The position numbers and the translations under genes were made by a program. From Streptomyces sp. MNU76 (GTDB lineage Bacteria; Actinomycetota; Actinomycetes; Streptomycetales; Streptomycetaceae), in assembly GCF_020982545.1 (NCBI RefSeq), contig NZ_JAJKLK010000002.1, positions 33,185 through 97,184 of the forward strand: 64,000 nt of DNA, read 5' to 3'. The notes under the pieces were generated by a model. That model had not been told where the DNA came from. It was given only the letters and a program-made list of their open reading frames with translations, and made no database searches. Positions within the stretch are counted from its first letter, which is position 1; each line of letters starts with the position of its first letter. Of the stretch, positions 36,220 through 45,553 are shown one piece after another.

Positions 36220-36630
36220 ATGACAGTGGACAGCTCCGGCCGACTCAGCGCCCGGGAAATGGAGATCCTCCTTCTGGCAGCCCACGGCATGTCGGATGCG
36301 GACATGTCCCGTCAGCTGTCGATCTCGCCCCGCACGGTGGCCTCCCATATGCGCAGCATCCGGGAGAAGTTGTGCGCGAAGAACCGTACGCATCTGGTGG
36401 TCACCGCGTTGCGTGCGGGAATCCTGGCGCTGCGCACGGACCGCACGGACAGGACGGACCGCACGGACGTGACGGACCGCACGGACAGGGCGGCCTGGAC
36501 GGACGGCATGGGTGAAACGTTCCGCTTGACTGGCCGGAGCGGAGTCCGGGCCCGGCCCGTCGGCATCGCGTGGCAGGTGGCTGAGCGTCGCATCTCCGAG
36601 TACCGGACACATCGAGTGCCCCGGCCCTAG
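36220..36630 (+). CDS. orphan LuxR-type HTH protein with a DRT-repeat tail
   Basis: A 136-residue protein consisting of a LuxR/NarL helix-turn-helix (about 8-62: LSAREMEILLLAAHGMSDADM, LSISPRTVASHMRSIREKL) without a receiver domain. After ALR it runs into tandem T-D-R units (LRTDRTDRTDRTDVTDRTDR), encoded by 9-base DNA repeats at 36434-36490, and a basic tail. Its stop TAG lies in the CCTAG target of the insertion sequence that begins at 36631. Divergent from the response regulator at 35954. It may be a stand-alone regulator; its C-terminus looks expanded by slippage. Confidence 0.75.
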   Translation: MTVDSSGRLSAREMEILLLAAHGMSDADMSRQLSISPRTVASHMRSIREKLCAKNRTHLVVTALRAGILALRTDRTDRTDRTDVTDRTDRAAWTDGMGETFRLTGRSGVRARPVGIAWQVAERRISEYRTHRVPRP

Positions 36631-38221
36631 CTTGTTCTTTTTCTTTCGGTCTCGAACGGTGTCTCGAACTGGGTCGCTCACCTGGGGATTCGCCGGACGT
36701 GGGGACGGCCTTCGTCTGATCCTGTGCTCCGACCAAGGTGCACGTGACCACGACGAAGGCCGTGAGGGTGAGTCTGCTGCGTGATGCTGTCCGGAGTGAA
36801 GCGTTCGCGGAAGCGTCACGCTTCCGGGGCGAGTTCTACGAGTGTCTGACGGCTCGGCGCGACGAGTTGTTCGAACTCACCGACGCGGTGCTGTGTGCGG
36901 AGGGGGCGGTGAAGTCCCCGGTGGATCTGACGCTGCTGCCCGAGCATCGTCGTGGGCACGGCGCGATGTACGGCGGACTGAACCACGGACGGATCGATGT
37001 CGGCCGGCTGCGGACCGTGCTGGCCGGGCTGTCGCTGCCGCGTTTCGACGGCGGGCGCCTGGTCCTGGCGGTCGACGTGTCGCCGTGGCTTCGCTCGGAC
37101 GCGCCGTGCTCGGCCGAGCGGCTGTTCTGCCACGTATACGGCCGCGCGAAGACGGCGTCACAGTTCATTCCGGGCTGGCCCTATTCCTTCGTGGCCGTGC
37201 TGGAGCCGGGCGCCACGTCCTGGACCGCGATCCTGGACGCGGTCCGGCTCGGCCCGGCGGACGACGCGACCGCCATCACCGCCGCCCAGCTGCGGGGCGT
37301 CGTGGAGCGGCTCGTCACCGCTGGCCAGTGGCAGACCGGGGACCCGCATATCGTGATCGTCAGCGACGCCGGCTATGACGTCACCCGCCTGGCGTGGGTC
37401 CTGCGTGACCTGCCCGTCGAGCTGGTCGGCAGGGTCCGGTCCGACCGCGTCATGCGGTTGCCGAAGCCGTCCCGCCGGCCGGGGACGAATGGTTACCGCC
37501 CAAGCACGGCCCGGAGTTCCGCTTCACCAGGCCGGAGACCTGGCCCGAGCCCGCGATCACCACCGTCACCGACACCAGCAACTACGGCAAGGCCGAGACT
37601 CAGGCATGGGACCGAGTCCACCCAAGGCTCACCCACCGCTCGTCCTGGCTCGACCACGACGGTGAACTACCCCTGGTTGAGGGCACGTTGATTCGACTGA
37701 AGGTCGAGCACCTGTCAAAGGAACGAGACGCGCCGCCGGTGTGGTTATGGTCCTCGAAGACCGGCGCCACCCCGGACGATGTGGACCGTTTCTGGCAGGC
37801 ATTTCTCCGTCGATTCGATCTGGAGCACACCTTCCGCTTCGCAAAACAGACCCTCGGCTGGACCACCCCGAAGCTCCGTACTCCCGAGGCGGCGGACCGC
37901 TGGACCTGGATCCTGATCGTCGCTCACACCCAGCTCCGGCTCGCCCGACCGCTCGCTACGGACCTCCGCCGGCCCTGGGAGAAACCCACCACCCCGGACC
38001 GGCTCAGCCCGGCCCGGGTCCGCCGGGGGTTCAGGAACATCCGCGCTCACCTCGCCTGCCCGGCCCGCGTTCCCAAACCCCAAGGCGCCGGCCCCGGACG
38101 CCCACCCGGCGCCAAGAACAGACACCGGGCACCCCGCTACGACGTCGGCAAGACCGTCAAACGCCCCGAGACCCTCAAGGCCATCGGCAAGCCCGGAAGA
38201 TCTTGGTAGATAAAGAACAAG
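36631..38221 (+). mobile_element. second insertion sequence, 1591 bp, with 5-bp target duplication
   Basis: The ends are CTTGTTCTTT (36631-36640) and its complement AAAGAACAAG (38212-38221). CCTAG flanks both sides (36626-36630 and 38222-38226). The element holds one transposase gene with a frameshift. Its target CTAG is at the same time the first bases of the MITE at 38223, so it entered at the MITE border. Confidence 0.8.
36738..38209 (+). pseudogene. DDE-type transposase (NF041680-like) with a frameshift
   Basis: The first part (RFRGEFYECLTARRDELFELTDAVLCAEG, HRRGHGAMYGGLNHGRIDVGRL, LVLAVDVSPWLRSDAP with the first Asp, IVIVSDAGYDVTRLA with the second) belongs to a transposase group common in Streptomyces. 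Near 37480 the frame shifts: the tail GDEWLPPKHGPEFRFTRPETW, IRLKVEHLSKERDAPPVWLW and RRFDLEHTFRFAKQTLGW (with the last acidic residue) is read one frame over. The start is a GTG. No functional single product; the element depends on help in trans. Confidence 0.82.
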
Positions 38222-38222
38222 C

Positions 38223-38438
38223 CTAGGGCGTGTTTCGGAAGTCCCTTCTGCTCTGCGGCGTCCGGCACGCTCCCCCAGTCTCGGCTGGCGCTCGACCGGG
38301 AGGTACCCCCACCGCCGCACCGGACGAAAGGCCAAGTACACCCAGTACGAGGCCTTTCGTCCGGCGCGCCGAGAGCACGCACCGGACGCCGCAGAGCCGC
38401 CCTTCGGGCGAGGAAGGGACTTCCGAAACACGCCCTAG
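38223..38438. repeat. 216-bp MITE with nested inverted repeats
   Basis: Perfect 25-bp terminal inverted repeats begin CTAGGGCGTGTTTCGG (38223-38247) and end in its complement (38414-38438). Inside are further nested dyads: CTCTGCGGCGTCCGG / its complement (38251-38265, 38383-38397) and CGGACGAAAGGCC / its complement (38321-38333, 38351-38363), plus a copy of the small CTCCCCCAG...GGGAGGTACCCCCAC hairpin (38270-38312). There is no protein. It is a non-autonomous element probably moved by a related transposase with CTAG preference. Confidence 0.8.
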
Positions 38439-38559
38439 CGCGGCCCGGGGTGCGTGTGCGTCAGTTGCCGAACCAGGGCGGCGGCTTCGATCGCTGCCGT
38501 GACGGTGATCGTGCTTCTCTGATGGACAGCAGAAGACAATCAGGGCGGACCGTGCGGGC

Positions 38560-39720
38560 TCAGGGCGCGCCGTCGACCGGCAGTTCCAGGCGCAGCTCGT
38601 AGCCACCGTCGCTCAGATGCCTGGAGGTGACCGTGCCGCCGAGGAGTTCGGCCCGCTGGCGCAGACCGATCAGGCCGTGGTGGGCGCCCGGCAGCGAGAG
38701 GGCCGGGCGGCTGGGCGCGGTGTTCGTGACGGTCACCCGCAGCGTGCCGTCCTCCTGGCGCATCCGGATGGTGGCGGTGGCACCGGGGGCGTGCTTGCGG
38801 ATGTTGGTGAGGGCTTCCTGCACGGTGCGGTAGACGGCGCGCTGGACGGGCGGGGGCAGGTCGCCCGGCAGGTCCGTCCGCAGGTCGGTGTCGATGCCGC
38901 TGCCGGCGACCAGCCGGTCGAGATCCGCGAGCGAGGGCTGCGGGGTCAGTTCGGTGGGGCGGCTGCCGGAGGCCCGCAGTATGCCGACCATGTGCCGCAG
39001 CTCGTCCAGGGTCTGCACGCTCAGCCGCCGTATCGTGGCGGCCGCCTCCTTCGCCTCCGTGTCCCGGCCGCCCACCTGGAGGGCTCCCGCGCGCACGGCG
39101 ATCAGACTGACCTGGTGGGATACGGCGTCGTGCATCTCCCGGGCGAGCTGGGCGCGTTCCTTCGCCAGAACGCCCTGCGCGATCAGCAGCCGTTCGTGCT
39201 CACGTGCCTCGGAGACCTCGACCAGACGCAGCGACAGCTCCCGGCGGGCCTGGACGAGTCGGCCGAGGAAGAGGGGCGCGGTCGCCTGCGCCACGCTGTA
39301 GGAGAGCGGGATCAGGGCCTGGCGGCCGTCGATGTCGGTGAACTCCGGTGACGGCCACGACCACCAGGTCAGGTCGCAGACCGTGAACCCCAACGCGCAC
39401 ACCGCCAGCGGCACCCGGTGGTGGGTGCGCGAGGCGAGGGTGTACAGCGCCGCCAGCGTGGCGAACACCGCGTCCGTGAACAGGGCGGTCGGCAGGGCGA
39501 GCAGGAAGGTCGGCAGCGGCAGCCGGCGGCGCACGACGAGCGCGAAGGCCGCGAGCAGGGCGGCGGCCAGCTCCTGGGGGTGATGGGGGCCCACGTCGTG
39601 GATCCACACGTCCGCCAAGGAGACCGTGACGAGCCCGGCGTCCGTGATCCAGGGACTTGGGGTGCCGGAGACGGCCCTCATCCGGCGCCACGGACGCGGG
39701 GCGTCGGAGAGGGTCCTCAT
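38560..39720 (-). CDS. sensor histidine kinase of the second NarL-type pair
   Basis: A 386-residue sensor with about four membrane helices (residues 25-165) and no outside domain of note. The HisKA_3 domain has the phospho-His in LAREMHDAVSHQVSLIAV; the ATPase domain has VQEALTNIRKHAPGATA and GLIGLRQRAELLGG. Its start overlaps the stop of the response regulator by 4 bases (ATGA). The signal is unknown. The MITE lies about 120 bases downstream. Confidence 0.9.
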   Translation of the reverse strand: MRTLSDAPRPWRRMRAVSGTPSPWITDAGLVTVSLADVWIHDVGPHHPQELAAALLAAFALVVRRRLPLPTFLLALPTALFTDAVFATLAALYTLASRTHHRVPLAVCALGFTVCDLTWWSWPSPEFTDIDGRQALIPLSYSVAQATAPLFLGRLVQARRELSLRLVEVSEAREHERLLIAQGVLAKERAQLAREMHDAVSHQVSLIAVRAGALQVGGRDTEAKEAAATIRRLSVQTLDELRHMVGILRASGSRPTELTPQPSLADLDRLVAGSGIDTDLRTDLPGDLPPPVQRAVYRTVQEALTNIRKHAPGATATIRMRQEDGTLRVTVTNTAPSRPALSLPGAHHGLIGLRQRAELLGGTVTSRHLSDGGYELRLELPVDGAP

Positions 39721-40400
39721 CCGGACTCCCGTCCGGGTCCGTCGCCGGCGGAGCGCGACCGCCTGAGCAGACCCGCGCGTTCGGCCAGCAGCGCCGCCTG
39801 CACCCGGCTGCCCACCTCCAACTTGGTGAGCAGCGCGCTCACATGGTCCTTGACCGTGCCCGTGCTCAGACGCATCCGGTCAGCGATGTCGGTGTTGGAC
39901 AGCCCCTCCGTGATGAGGACCAGGACGTCCCGCTCACGTTCGGTCAGCCGGTCCACGAGCCGGACGGCGGCCTCCCGGGGCCCGTTGTCCAGATAGCCGT
40001 CGACGACGGTCCGGGTCACCCGGGACGACAGCACCACCCCACCGGCCGCCAAGGTGCGTACGAGATACGGAAGTTGCTCCGGGTCGGTGTCCTTGAGGAG
40101 GAAGCCCGCTGCTCCCGAGCGGAGGGCGGCCGCCACGTACTCGTCCATGTCGAAGGTGGTGAGCATGGCCACCACGGGAGGGCGGGGGAGTCTCCTGAGT
40201 TCGGCGAGGACGGTCAGCCCGTCCACGTCCGGCATACGGATGTCCAGCAGGACGACCTCGGGGCGCAGCTCCCGTACGGCGTGCACGGCCCGGCCGCCGG
40301 GGACCGCCGCGACCACGTCGATGTCGTCCGCGGAGTTGAGGATGTGCTCGAAGCCCGTACGGATCAGGGCTTCGTCGTCGACCACCAGTACCCGGATCAC
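39717..40400 (-). CDS. NarL/FixJ-type response regulator of the second pair
   Basis: A 227-residue regulator with the receiver motifs RVLVVDDEALIRTGFE, VVLLDIRMPDVDGL (phospho-Asp), MLTTFD and FLLKDTDP, and the LuxR HTH LTERERDVLVLITEGLSNTDIADRM (seen as LTERERDVLVLITEGLSN) with TVKDHVSALLTKLEV. Translationally coupled to the sensor downstream. Divergent from the acyltransferase-like membrane gene at 40592, a possible target. Confidence 0.92.
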   Translation of the reverse strand: MIRVLVVDDEALIRTGFEHILNSADDIDVVAAVPGGRAVHAVRELRPEVVLLDIRMPDVDGLTVLAELRRLPRPPVVAMLTTFDMDEYVAAALRSGAAGFLLKDTDPEQLPYLVRTLAAGGVVLSSRVTRTVVDGYLDNGPREAAVRLVDRLTERERDVLVLITEGLSNTDIADRMRLSTGTVKDHVSALLTKLEVGSRVQAALLAERAGLLRRSRSAGDGPGRESG

Positions 40401-40591
40401 CCGTGCCCCGCTCGTCGTCGGACCACCACTGGACTTCTGCTGGAACCGCTACGACGCCCGAAGGCGCCGCCGGGTTCCCATTCCTCCCCATTTCCGGTCA
40501 CCTGGCGGGGAGGACTCCGGCTGGTCGGCGGGGACCTTCCAGCCACCCGCCGGATGGGAACGCGCCCCTCGCGTCCCTGACGCTGAAGGCC

Positions 40592-41866
40592 ATGACAGCA
40601 GACACGTCACCGGACCTGTCGTCCCCACCGGCTGCCGCGCCGGCACTCGCTTCCGTCGCGGCCCCGGCTCCCGCCCCGGCCTCCGCAACGGCAGAAGGCC
40701 CCCAAGGGCCGTCCACCGGGCGGCTGGTCGGCATCGATCTGGCCCGGGGGCTCGCGGTCTTCGGCATGTACGCCGCGCACGTCGGTCCGGACCCGGCGAA
40801 CGGTGGGCCGCTGGGCTTCGTGATGGAACTGGCGCGGGGCCGTTCCTCGGCGCTGTTCGCGCTGCTCGCCGGGTTCACCCTGGTCCTGATCACCGGGCGC
40901 CCGCACGCCCGCACCGGGCGCGCCGGACGGCAGGCGGTCGCCCGGATGGTCATCCGTTCCCTCGTCCTGATCGTGCTCGGGTTCGCCCTGACCGCCCTCG
41001 ACACCGACGTCGACGTGATCCTCGCCTTCTACGGGCTGACCTTCCTCGCCGTCCTGCCCTTCCACCGCCTGCGTGTCCGGACTCTCGCGCTCCTCGCCGC
41101 CGCGGGCGCGCTCGTCATGCCCCAAGTCCTGTACGGGGTACGGCTGTCGATCGAGGACGGCGACTGGGCGGACGCGCTCGTCGCCGCCGACCCGCTGGCC
41201 CGGGTCAGCGACACGGACGGCCTCATGGAGCTGCTGTTCACGGGCGAGTACCCGGTGCTCACCTGGATGTCGTTCATGCTGGCCGGCATGGCGGTGGCCC
41301 GGCTCGACCTCACCTGCGGCGCCGTCCGCACCCGACTCGCCGCGGCCGGGGGCGCGTTGACCGTCCTCGGCTACGGAGGCTCCTGGCTGGCCCTGCGCCT
41401 CGTCCCGCACGCCCGAGCCACCGTCGCCGCCGCCACGGACGGCGACGGGGCCGCCTCGGCCTGGTGGTCCGACACCGTCGGCTACCTCGTCGACGGCACC
41501 CCGGCGGCCTGGCTCCTGGTGGGCGCGCCGCACAGTCAGACGACCTTCTCCATCATCGGCAACACCGGTGTCGCGCTGCTCGTCGTGGTGCTGTGCGTGA
41601 CGGCCGTGGACCGACTGCCCCGCTGCGCGCGCCTCGCCCGGCCCGTGTGCGCCGTCGGCATGACGGCCCTGACGGCGTACGTCCTGCACATCCTCGCCAT
41701 CCGGGAGTTCGGCATGGAGGAGGAGACCGGCCCGGCCCTCCTCGACCTCTTCCTCTACAGTGCGGTCGCCCTGCTGCTCGCCACCGCCTGGACCCGGTGG
41801 TTCCGCCGTGGACCGCTGGAACACCTGCTGCACATCAGCACGCTCCCGGCGCGCCATGTGAAGTGA
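40592..41866 (+). CDS. acyltransferase-like multi-pass membrane protein (HGSNAT/DUF418-like)
   Basis: A 424-residue protein with a ~40-residue Ala/Pro-rich N-terminus and about ten membrane helices. GRLVGIDLARGLAVFGMYAAHVGP (in pieces: RLVGIDLARGLAVFGM, AAHVGP) matches the heparan-alpha-glucosaminide acetyltransferase catalytic domain, and the C-terminal half (GMTALTAYVLHILAIREFG) the DUF418 region. Such proteins are thought to move acyl groups across the membrane to sugars. GAAGG precedes the ATG at 40592. No partner enzyme is evident nearby. Confidence 0.75.
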   Translation: MTADTSPDLSSPPAAAPALASVAAPAPAPASATAEGPQGPSTGRLVGIDLARGLAVFGMYAAHVGPDPANGGPLGFVMELARGRSSALFALLAGFTLVLITGRPHARTGRAGRQAVARMVIRSLVLIVLGFALTALDTDVDVILAFYGLTFLAVLPFHRLRVRTLALLAAAGALVMPQVLYGVRLSIEDGDWADALVAADPLARVSDTDGLMELLFTGEYPVLTWMSFMLAGMAVARLDLTCGAVRTRLAAAGGALTVLGYGGSWLALRLVPHARATVAAATDGDGAASAWWSDTVGYLVDGTPAAWLLVGAPHSQTTFSIIGNTGVALLVVVLCVTAVDRLPRCARLARPVCAVGMTALTAYVLHILAIREFGMEEETGPALLDLFLYSAVALLLATAWTRWFRRGPLEHLLHISTLPARHVK

Positions 41867-42079
41867 TCGCATCGAGCGACATCCGGGCGAACTTCGGCCG
41901 AACCACGGCCGTTTCACCGCGTCCGCATGGACAGCTCACGTCCGTCTGCGCGCAAGCTTCTCTCCGCACCATCGACTTGGCCCGATCACCGACCCGGCCC
42001 CGCCCCTCGACGGCAGTCGGAACCATCGACCGCAGTCAGGCCATCGACGGCAGTCACGACGGTAAGGAAGCGAACGCCT

Positions 42080-43396
42080 GTGAGAACGCCCCGCACTGCT
42101 CGGAGAGTCGCCCTTCTCGCCTCGGTCACCGCGCTCACCACCTTCCTCGCGGCGACCCCCGCCGGAGCGGGGACGGTAGCGCTTCCGACGGTGACCGCGA
42201 CGAGCGAGTCCGCCGCGCTGTACGACGACGAGGCCGGCGGCAACTCCGACGCCGACGACCCGGCGATCTGGCGCGACCCCGCCGACCCGGACCGCAGCCT
42301 CGTCGTCGCCACCGCGAAGGAGGGCGGCCTGCGCGTCTACGACCTGGACGCCCGCCTCGTGCAGTCCCTCGCCGCGCCCAAGCCGCCGACACCGGACGAC
42401 GCCCCGGGCCGCTACAACAACGTCGACCTCGTCACCGGCCTGCGCACCTCCGCGGGCCGGGCCGACGTGGCCGTGGTCAGCGACCGTGGCAACGACCGGC
42501 TGCGGATCTACCGCATCGACCCCACCCGTCCAGGCGGTCCGCTGACCGATGTCACCGACCCGGCCGCCACCCCCGTCTTCTCCGCCGACCAGGCCGAGAT
42601 CAACGACCAGCGCACCGCGTACGGCCTCGCCACCTGGACGGACAGGGCCACCGGCCGGTCCTACGCCCTGGTCAGCCAACGCGAACGCACCCGCCTCGCC
42701 CTGCTGGAACTCCTCCCGGCGGCGAACGGCAGGGTCGGCTACCGCAAGGTCCGTACCCTCGACCTGCCCGCCTCCTTCCGGCTGCCCGACGGCACCCGAT
42801 GGAGCCCCTGCGCCGAACCCGGTGAACTCCCGCAGGTCGAGGGCATGGTCGTCGACCCCGCCACCGGCACCCTCTACGCAGGCCAGGAGGACATCGGCAT
42901 CTGGCGGCTGCGCGCCGACCTCACCGGCAAGCCCGTCCTGATCGACAGGACCCGGGAGTACGGCGTCCGCGGCACGTACGACGAGGAGACCGAGGAGTGC
43001 GTGCCCGGCGCCGACCCCGGCTACGGCGGGAAGCGGCTGTCGGCCGACGTCGAGGGGCTGACGCTCTATCAGAACCGTGACGGGGACGGTTACTTGCTCG
43101 CCTCCAGCCAGGGCGACGACACCTTCGCCCTGTACGACCGTGAGGTGGGCGAGGGCAACGAGTACGAGGGCGGATTCCGTGTCGGGGCCGCGTCGGACAC
43201 CCTCGACGGGGTGCAGGAGTGCGACGGCGCGGCCGTCCTCAACGCCCCGTTGGGCAGCCGCTACCCGCGTGGCCTGCTCGTCGTCCAGGACGGCCACGAG
43301 ACGCCCGGGGTCCCCGACGGCGAGGGCGGCACGCGCACCGCGACCGGCTTCAAGTTCGTCGACCTCGGTGAGCTGGTGGACGCCGCGGACCTGTAG
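42080..43396 (+). CDS. secreted beta-propeller phytase
   Basis: A 438-residue secreted enzyme that hydrolyses phytate. A Sec signal (about 1-30, ending in ATPAGAG) precedes a six-bladed propeller rich in calcium/phosphate-binding residues: SDADDPAIWRDPADPDRSLVVATAKEGGLRVYDLDARLVQ (in pieces: DADDPAIWRDP, VVATAKEGGLRVYDL), RYNNVDLVTGL, VVSDRGNDRLRIYRID, QVEGMVVDPATGTLYAGQEDIGIWR. Four cysteines are near the CVPGADPGYGG and SPCAEPGE parts. The GTG at 42080 has AAGGAAG 9 bases upstream. It helps acquire phosphate from plant material. Confidence 0.88.
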   Translation: MRTPRTARRVALLASVTALTTFLAATPAGAGTVALPTVTATSESAALYDDEAGGNSDADDPAIWRDPADPDRSLVVATAKEGGLRVYDLDARLVQSLAAPKPPTPDDAPGRYNNVDLVTGLRTSAGRADVAVVSDRGNDRLRIYRIDPTRPGGPLTDVTDPAATPVFSADQAEINDQRTAYGLATWTDRATGRSYALVSQRERTRLALLELLPAANGRVGYRKVRTLDLPASFRLPDGTRWSPCAEPGELPQVEGMVVDPATGTLYAGQEDIGIWRLRADLTGKPVLIDRTREYGVRGTYDEETEECVPGADPGYGGKRLSADVEGLTLYQNRDGDGYLLASSQGDDTFALYDREVGEGNEYEGGFRVGAASDTLDGVQECDGAAVLNAPLGSRYPRGLLVVQDGHETPGVPDGEGGTRTATGFKFVDLGELVDAADL

Positions 43397-43401
43397 CGCG
43401 G

Positions 43402-43890
43402 TCAGCCCTCTGCCGCGCCGACGACGAGTTGCAGGGTCAGCACACCGGTGATCGCGCCGAAGATGGAGCCCCGGCCGCCGTTGAGGCTGACCCCGCCGAT
43501 GACGGTGGCGGCGAAGACCTGGAAGATCCAGCCGCTGCCCTGGGCGGCGGAGATCGAACCGGAGTGGCCGCTGTAGAGGATGCCGGCGAACGCGGTCGGC
43601 ACACTGCCGAGGATCAGCTCCGCCCACACGATCCGGTCCACCCGGATGCCGGCGGTGCGGGCCGCTTCCGCGTTGCCGCCGCTCGCGTACAGCGCCCGTC
43701 CGTGCCGCAGCCAGGCCGGCGCGCCGCCGCCGAGGGCGAAGAGGACCACGCAGATCCAGATGGCGGCCGGCACCCCCAGCCACGACGCCTTGCCGAGGTA
43801 GGCGAAGGAGGACTGCAGCTCCACGATGGACTGGCCCTCCGAGAGGGCGACCTTGAGACCGCGCAGCACGGTCAGCCTGCCGAGGGTGAC
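43402..43890 (-). pseudogene. RbsC-type sugar ABC permease, N-terminal half missing
   Basis: Only the C-terminal part of a ribose/fucose-type permease remains: LTVLRGLKVALSEGQSIVEL, GRALYASGGNAEAARTAGIRVDRI (family EAA-like loop) and FAATVIGGVSLNGGRGSIFG up to the TGA/TAG area at 43402. Upstream of about 43890 the frame is unrelated. No ribosome site or start is seen. It is the downstream remnant of the operon divergent from the fucose genes. Confidence 0.75.
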
Positions 43891-43959
43891 GATGCAGGAA
43901 GGCCGACGAGACGATGAATCCGACTTCCGTGCTCTTCGGTGGCGCCGGACGGGGGATCG

Positions 43960-44330
43960 GCGAGGACGACGGGCGGATCGTCGGCGGAGCCGTGCACGAC
44001 GGTGCCGGAGGTCTCGGCCCGGTCGGCCACCCCCTCCATGGCAGCGACCACCTGCTCGTCTCCAGCCGCGGTCGAACTCGGCGACCGCCCGCCCCTGGAA
44101 CATCACCACGAGCCGGTCGCACACCTTCAGGTGGTCCAGTTCGTCGGAGACGATCAGCGCGGCCTTCCCGCCGTCGGCGACCTGCCGGATCCGGCGCAGC
44201 AGGAACTCCTTGGACTTGACGTCCACGCCATTGGTGGGGCGGATGGCCACCAGGATCTGGGGGTCGGTGGCCAGGGCGCGGGCGACGACGACCTTCTGCT
44301 GGTTGCCGCCGGACAGCGCCGAGACGGGGG
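43960..44330 (-). pseudogene. RbsA/MglA-type sugar ABC ATPase, C-terminal fragment
   Basis: Reading leftwards from 44330, VSALSGGNQQKVVVARALATDPQILV, RPTNGVDVKSKEFLLRRIRQVADGGKAALIVSDEL, CDRLVVMFQGRAVAEF is the end of the second ATPase domain of a sugar importer (signature LSGGNQQK, then Walker-B region). Everything upstream is lost, and a one-base frameshift follows near 44075 (EQVVAAMEGVADRAE is out of frame). With the permease fragment it shows that the importer has decayed. Confidence 0.75.
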
Positions 44331-44392
44331 TGGATCCGCAGTGGCGGTGAGCGTCGCGTTTTCGGCCACGCTGTGGTTGTTCGACTCTTCGG

Positions 44393-44407
44393 ATTCCTCC
44401 GATGTAT
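44393..44407 (+). promoter_or_regulatory. operator-like motif, copy A
   Basis: ATTCCTCCGATGTAT. It lies at the 5' side of the decayed ABC-transporter operon, suggesting that it once controlled it. Copies at 44575-44589 and 44633-44647 lie upstream of the fucose operon. Confidence 0.5.
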
Positions 44408-44574
44408 CTAGGGCGTCGAGGGTGCTACGACGGCATTGCCGAGGCTGACGAAAGGTTGTCCAGCAGCGATTCGATCGTCTGTCCGGGCGGCGCGGTCCGC
44501 TCTCCGGCGGGCTCCGGTGGCGGCGAAGTCGTACATGCCGGATCTGTGAGCGGTGAAAGCTCGGCTGTGACCAT

Positions 44575-44589
44575 ATACATCCGAGGAAT
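44575..44589 (-). promoter_or_regulatory. operator-like motif, copy B
   Basis: On the minus strand ATTCCTCGGATGTAT, matching copy A at 14 of 15 positions in the opposite orientation. It lies about 90 bases upstream of the first fucose gene. Confidence 0.5.
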
Positions 44590-44632
44590 ACGTTGTCAGG
44601 ACGTCGAACTGCACCTAAAGTCGCGGTGCACC

Positions 44633-44647
44633 ATTCCTCCGATGAAT
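44633..44647 (+). promoter_or_regulatory. operator-like motif, copy C
   Basis: ATTCCTCCGATGAAT, again 14 of 15 identical to copy A. It ends 32 bases before the GTG of the diketo-deoxyfuconate hydrolase gene, so a bound repressor would cover the transcription start or the leader. Confidence 0.5.
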
Positions 44648-44678
44648 GAGCGAACCCCATGACAAGGGAGCTGTCCCA

Positions 44679-45530
44679 GTGAAACTGCTACGCGTCGGCG
44701 CTCCGGGAGAGGAGCGGCCTGCTGTGCGTACGGACGATGGCAGGTTGCTGGATCTGTCGTCCGTGACATCCGACGTCGATGGGGCCTTCTTCGCGTCGGA
44801 CGGGTTCGGCCGGGTTCGGGCGGCGGTTGAGGCGGGAGGGTTGTCTGAGCTCGATGCCGGGGGGTTGCGGGTGGGTGTTCCGTTCTCCCGTCCCGGCAAG
44901 GTGATCTGTGTGGGACTCAACTACCGCGACCACGCTGCGGAGACCGGGGCCGCGATCCCGTTGCGTCCGGTGGTGTTCATGAAGGATCCGGGCACGGTGG
45001 TGGGTCCGTACGACGAGGTGCTGGTTCCGCGTGGTTCGGTCAAGACCGACTGGGAGGTGGAGCTGGGGGTTGTCATCGGCAGGCGGGCCCGCTATCTGGA
45101 GGGTCCCGTGGAGGCGGCCGGGGTGATTGCCGGGTATGTGGTCAGTCATGATGTCTCCGAGCGTGAGTTCCAGCTGGAGTACTCCTCGCAGTGGGATCTG
45201 GGCAAGTCGTGCGAGACGTTCAACCCGATGGGGCCGTGGCTGGTGACCGCGGATGAGGTGGGTGATCCGCAGGGCCTGGGGCTGCGGCTGAGTGTCAATG
45301 GTGTGGAGCGTCAGCGCGGGCACACCCGCGACATGATCTTCCCGGTGCACGAGATCGTCGCCTACCTCAGCCGGTACATGGTGCTTGAGCCCGGTGATGT
45401 GATCAACACCGGTACGCCCGCCGGGGTTGCCCACGGTCTGCCCGGCACTCCTTATCTCCGCCCGGGGGACACCGTCGAGCTGGAGATCGACGGGCTCGGG
45501 AGCCAGCGTCAGATCTTCGGCCGAGCGTGA
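44679..45530 (+). CDS. 2,4-diketo-3-deoxy-L-fuconate hydrolase (FAH family)
   Basis: A 283-residue fumarylacetoacetate-hydrolase-fold enzyme. [32 protein letters not shown] and [14 protein letters not shown] hold the metal ligands and catalytic His; [12 protein letters not shown] is the conserved end. By family and by its operon it should split 2,4-diketo-3-deoxy-L-fuconate to pyruvate and L-lactate, the last step of the route. GTG 44679 follows GGGAG at 9 bases. The dehydratase gene starts directly after it. Confidence 0.88.
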   Translation: MKLLRVGAPGEERPAVRTDDGRLLDLSSVTSDVDGAFFASDGFGRVRAAVEAGGLSELDAGGLRVGVPFSRPGKVICVGLNYRDHAAETGAAIPLRPVVFMKDPGTVVGPYDEVLVPRGSVKTDWEVELGVVIGRRARYLEGPVEAAGVIAGYVVSHDVSEREFQLEYSSQWDLGKSCETFNPMGPWLVTADEVGDPQGLGLRLSVNGVERQRGHTRDMIFPVHEIVAYLSRYMVLEPGDVINTGTPAGVAHGLPGTPYLRPGDTVELEIDGLGSQRQIFGRA

Positions 45531-45553
45531 AAGGCACCCCCTTGAGGACCCCT

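Noticed and set aside
40403..40591. An earlier start for the acyltransferase-like membrane protein
   Set aside because: The added N-terminal part is Ser/Pro/His-rich and low in coding character; the ATG at 40592 has a ribosome site and a normal start of the protein.
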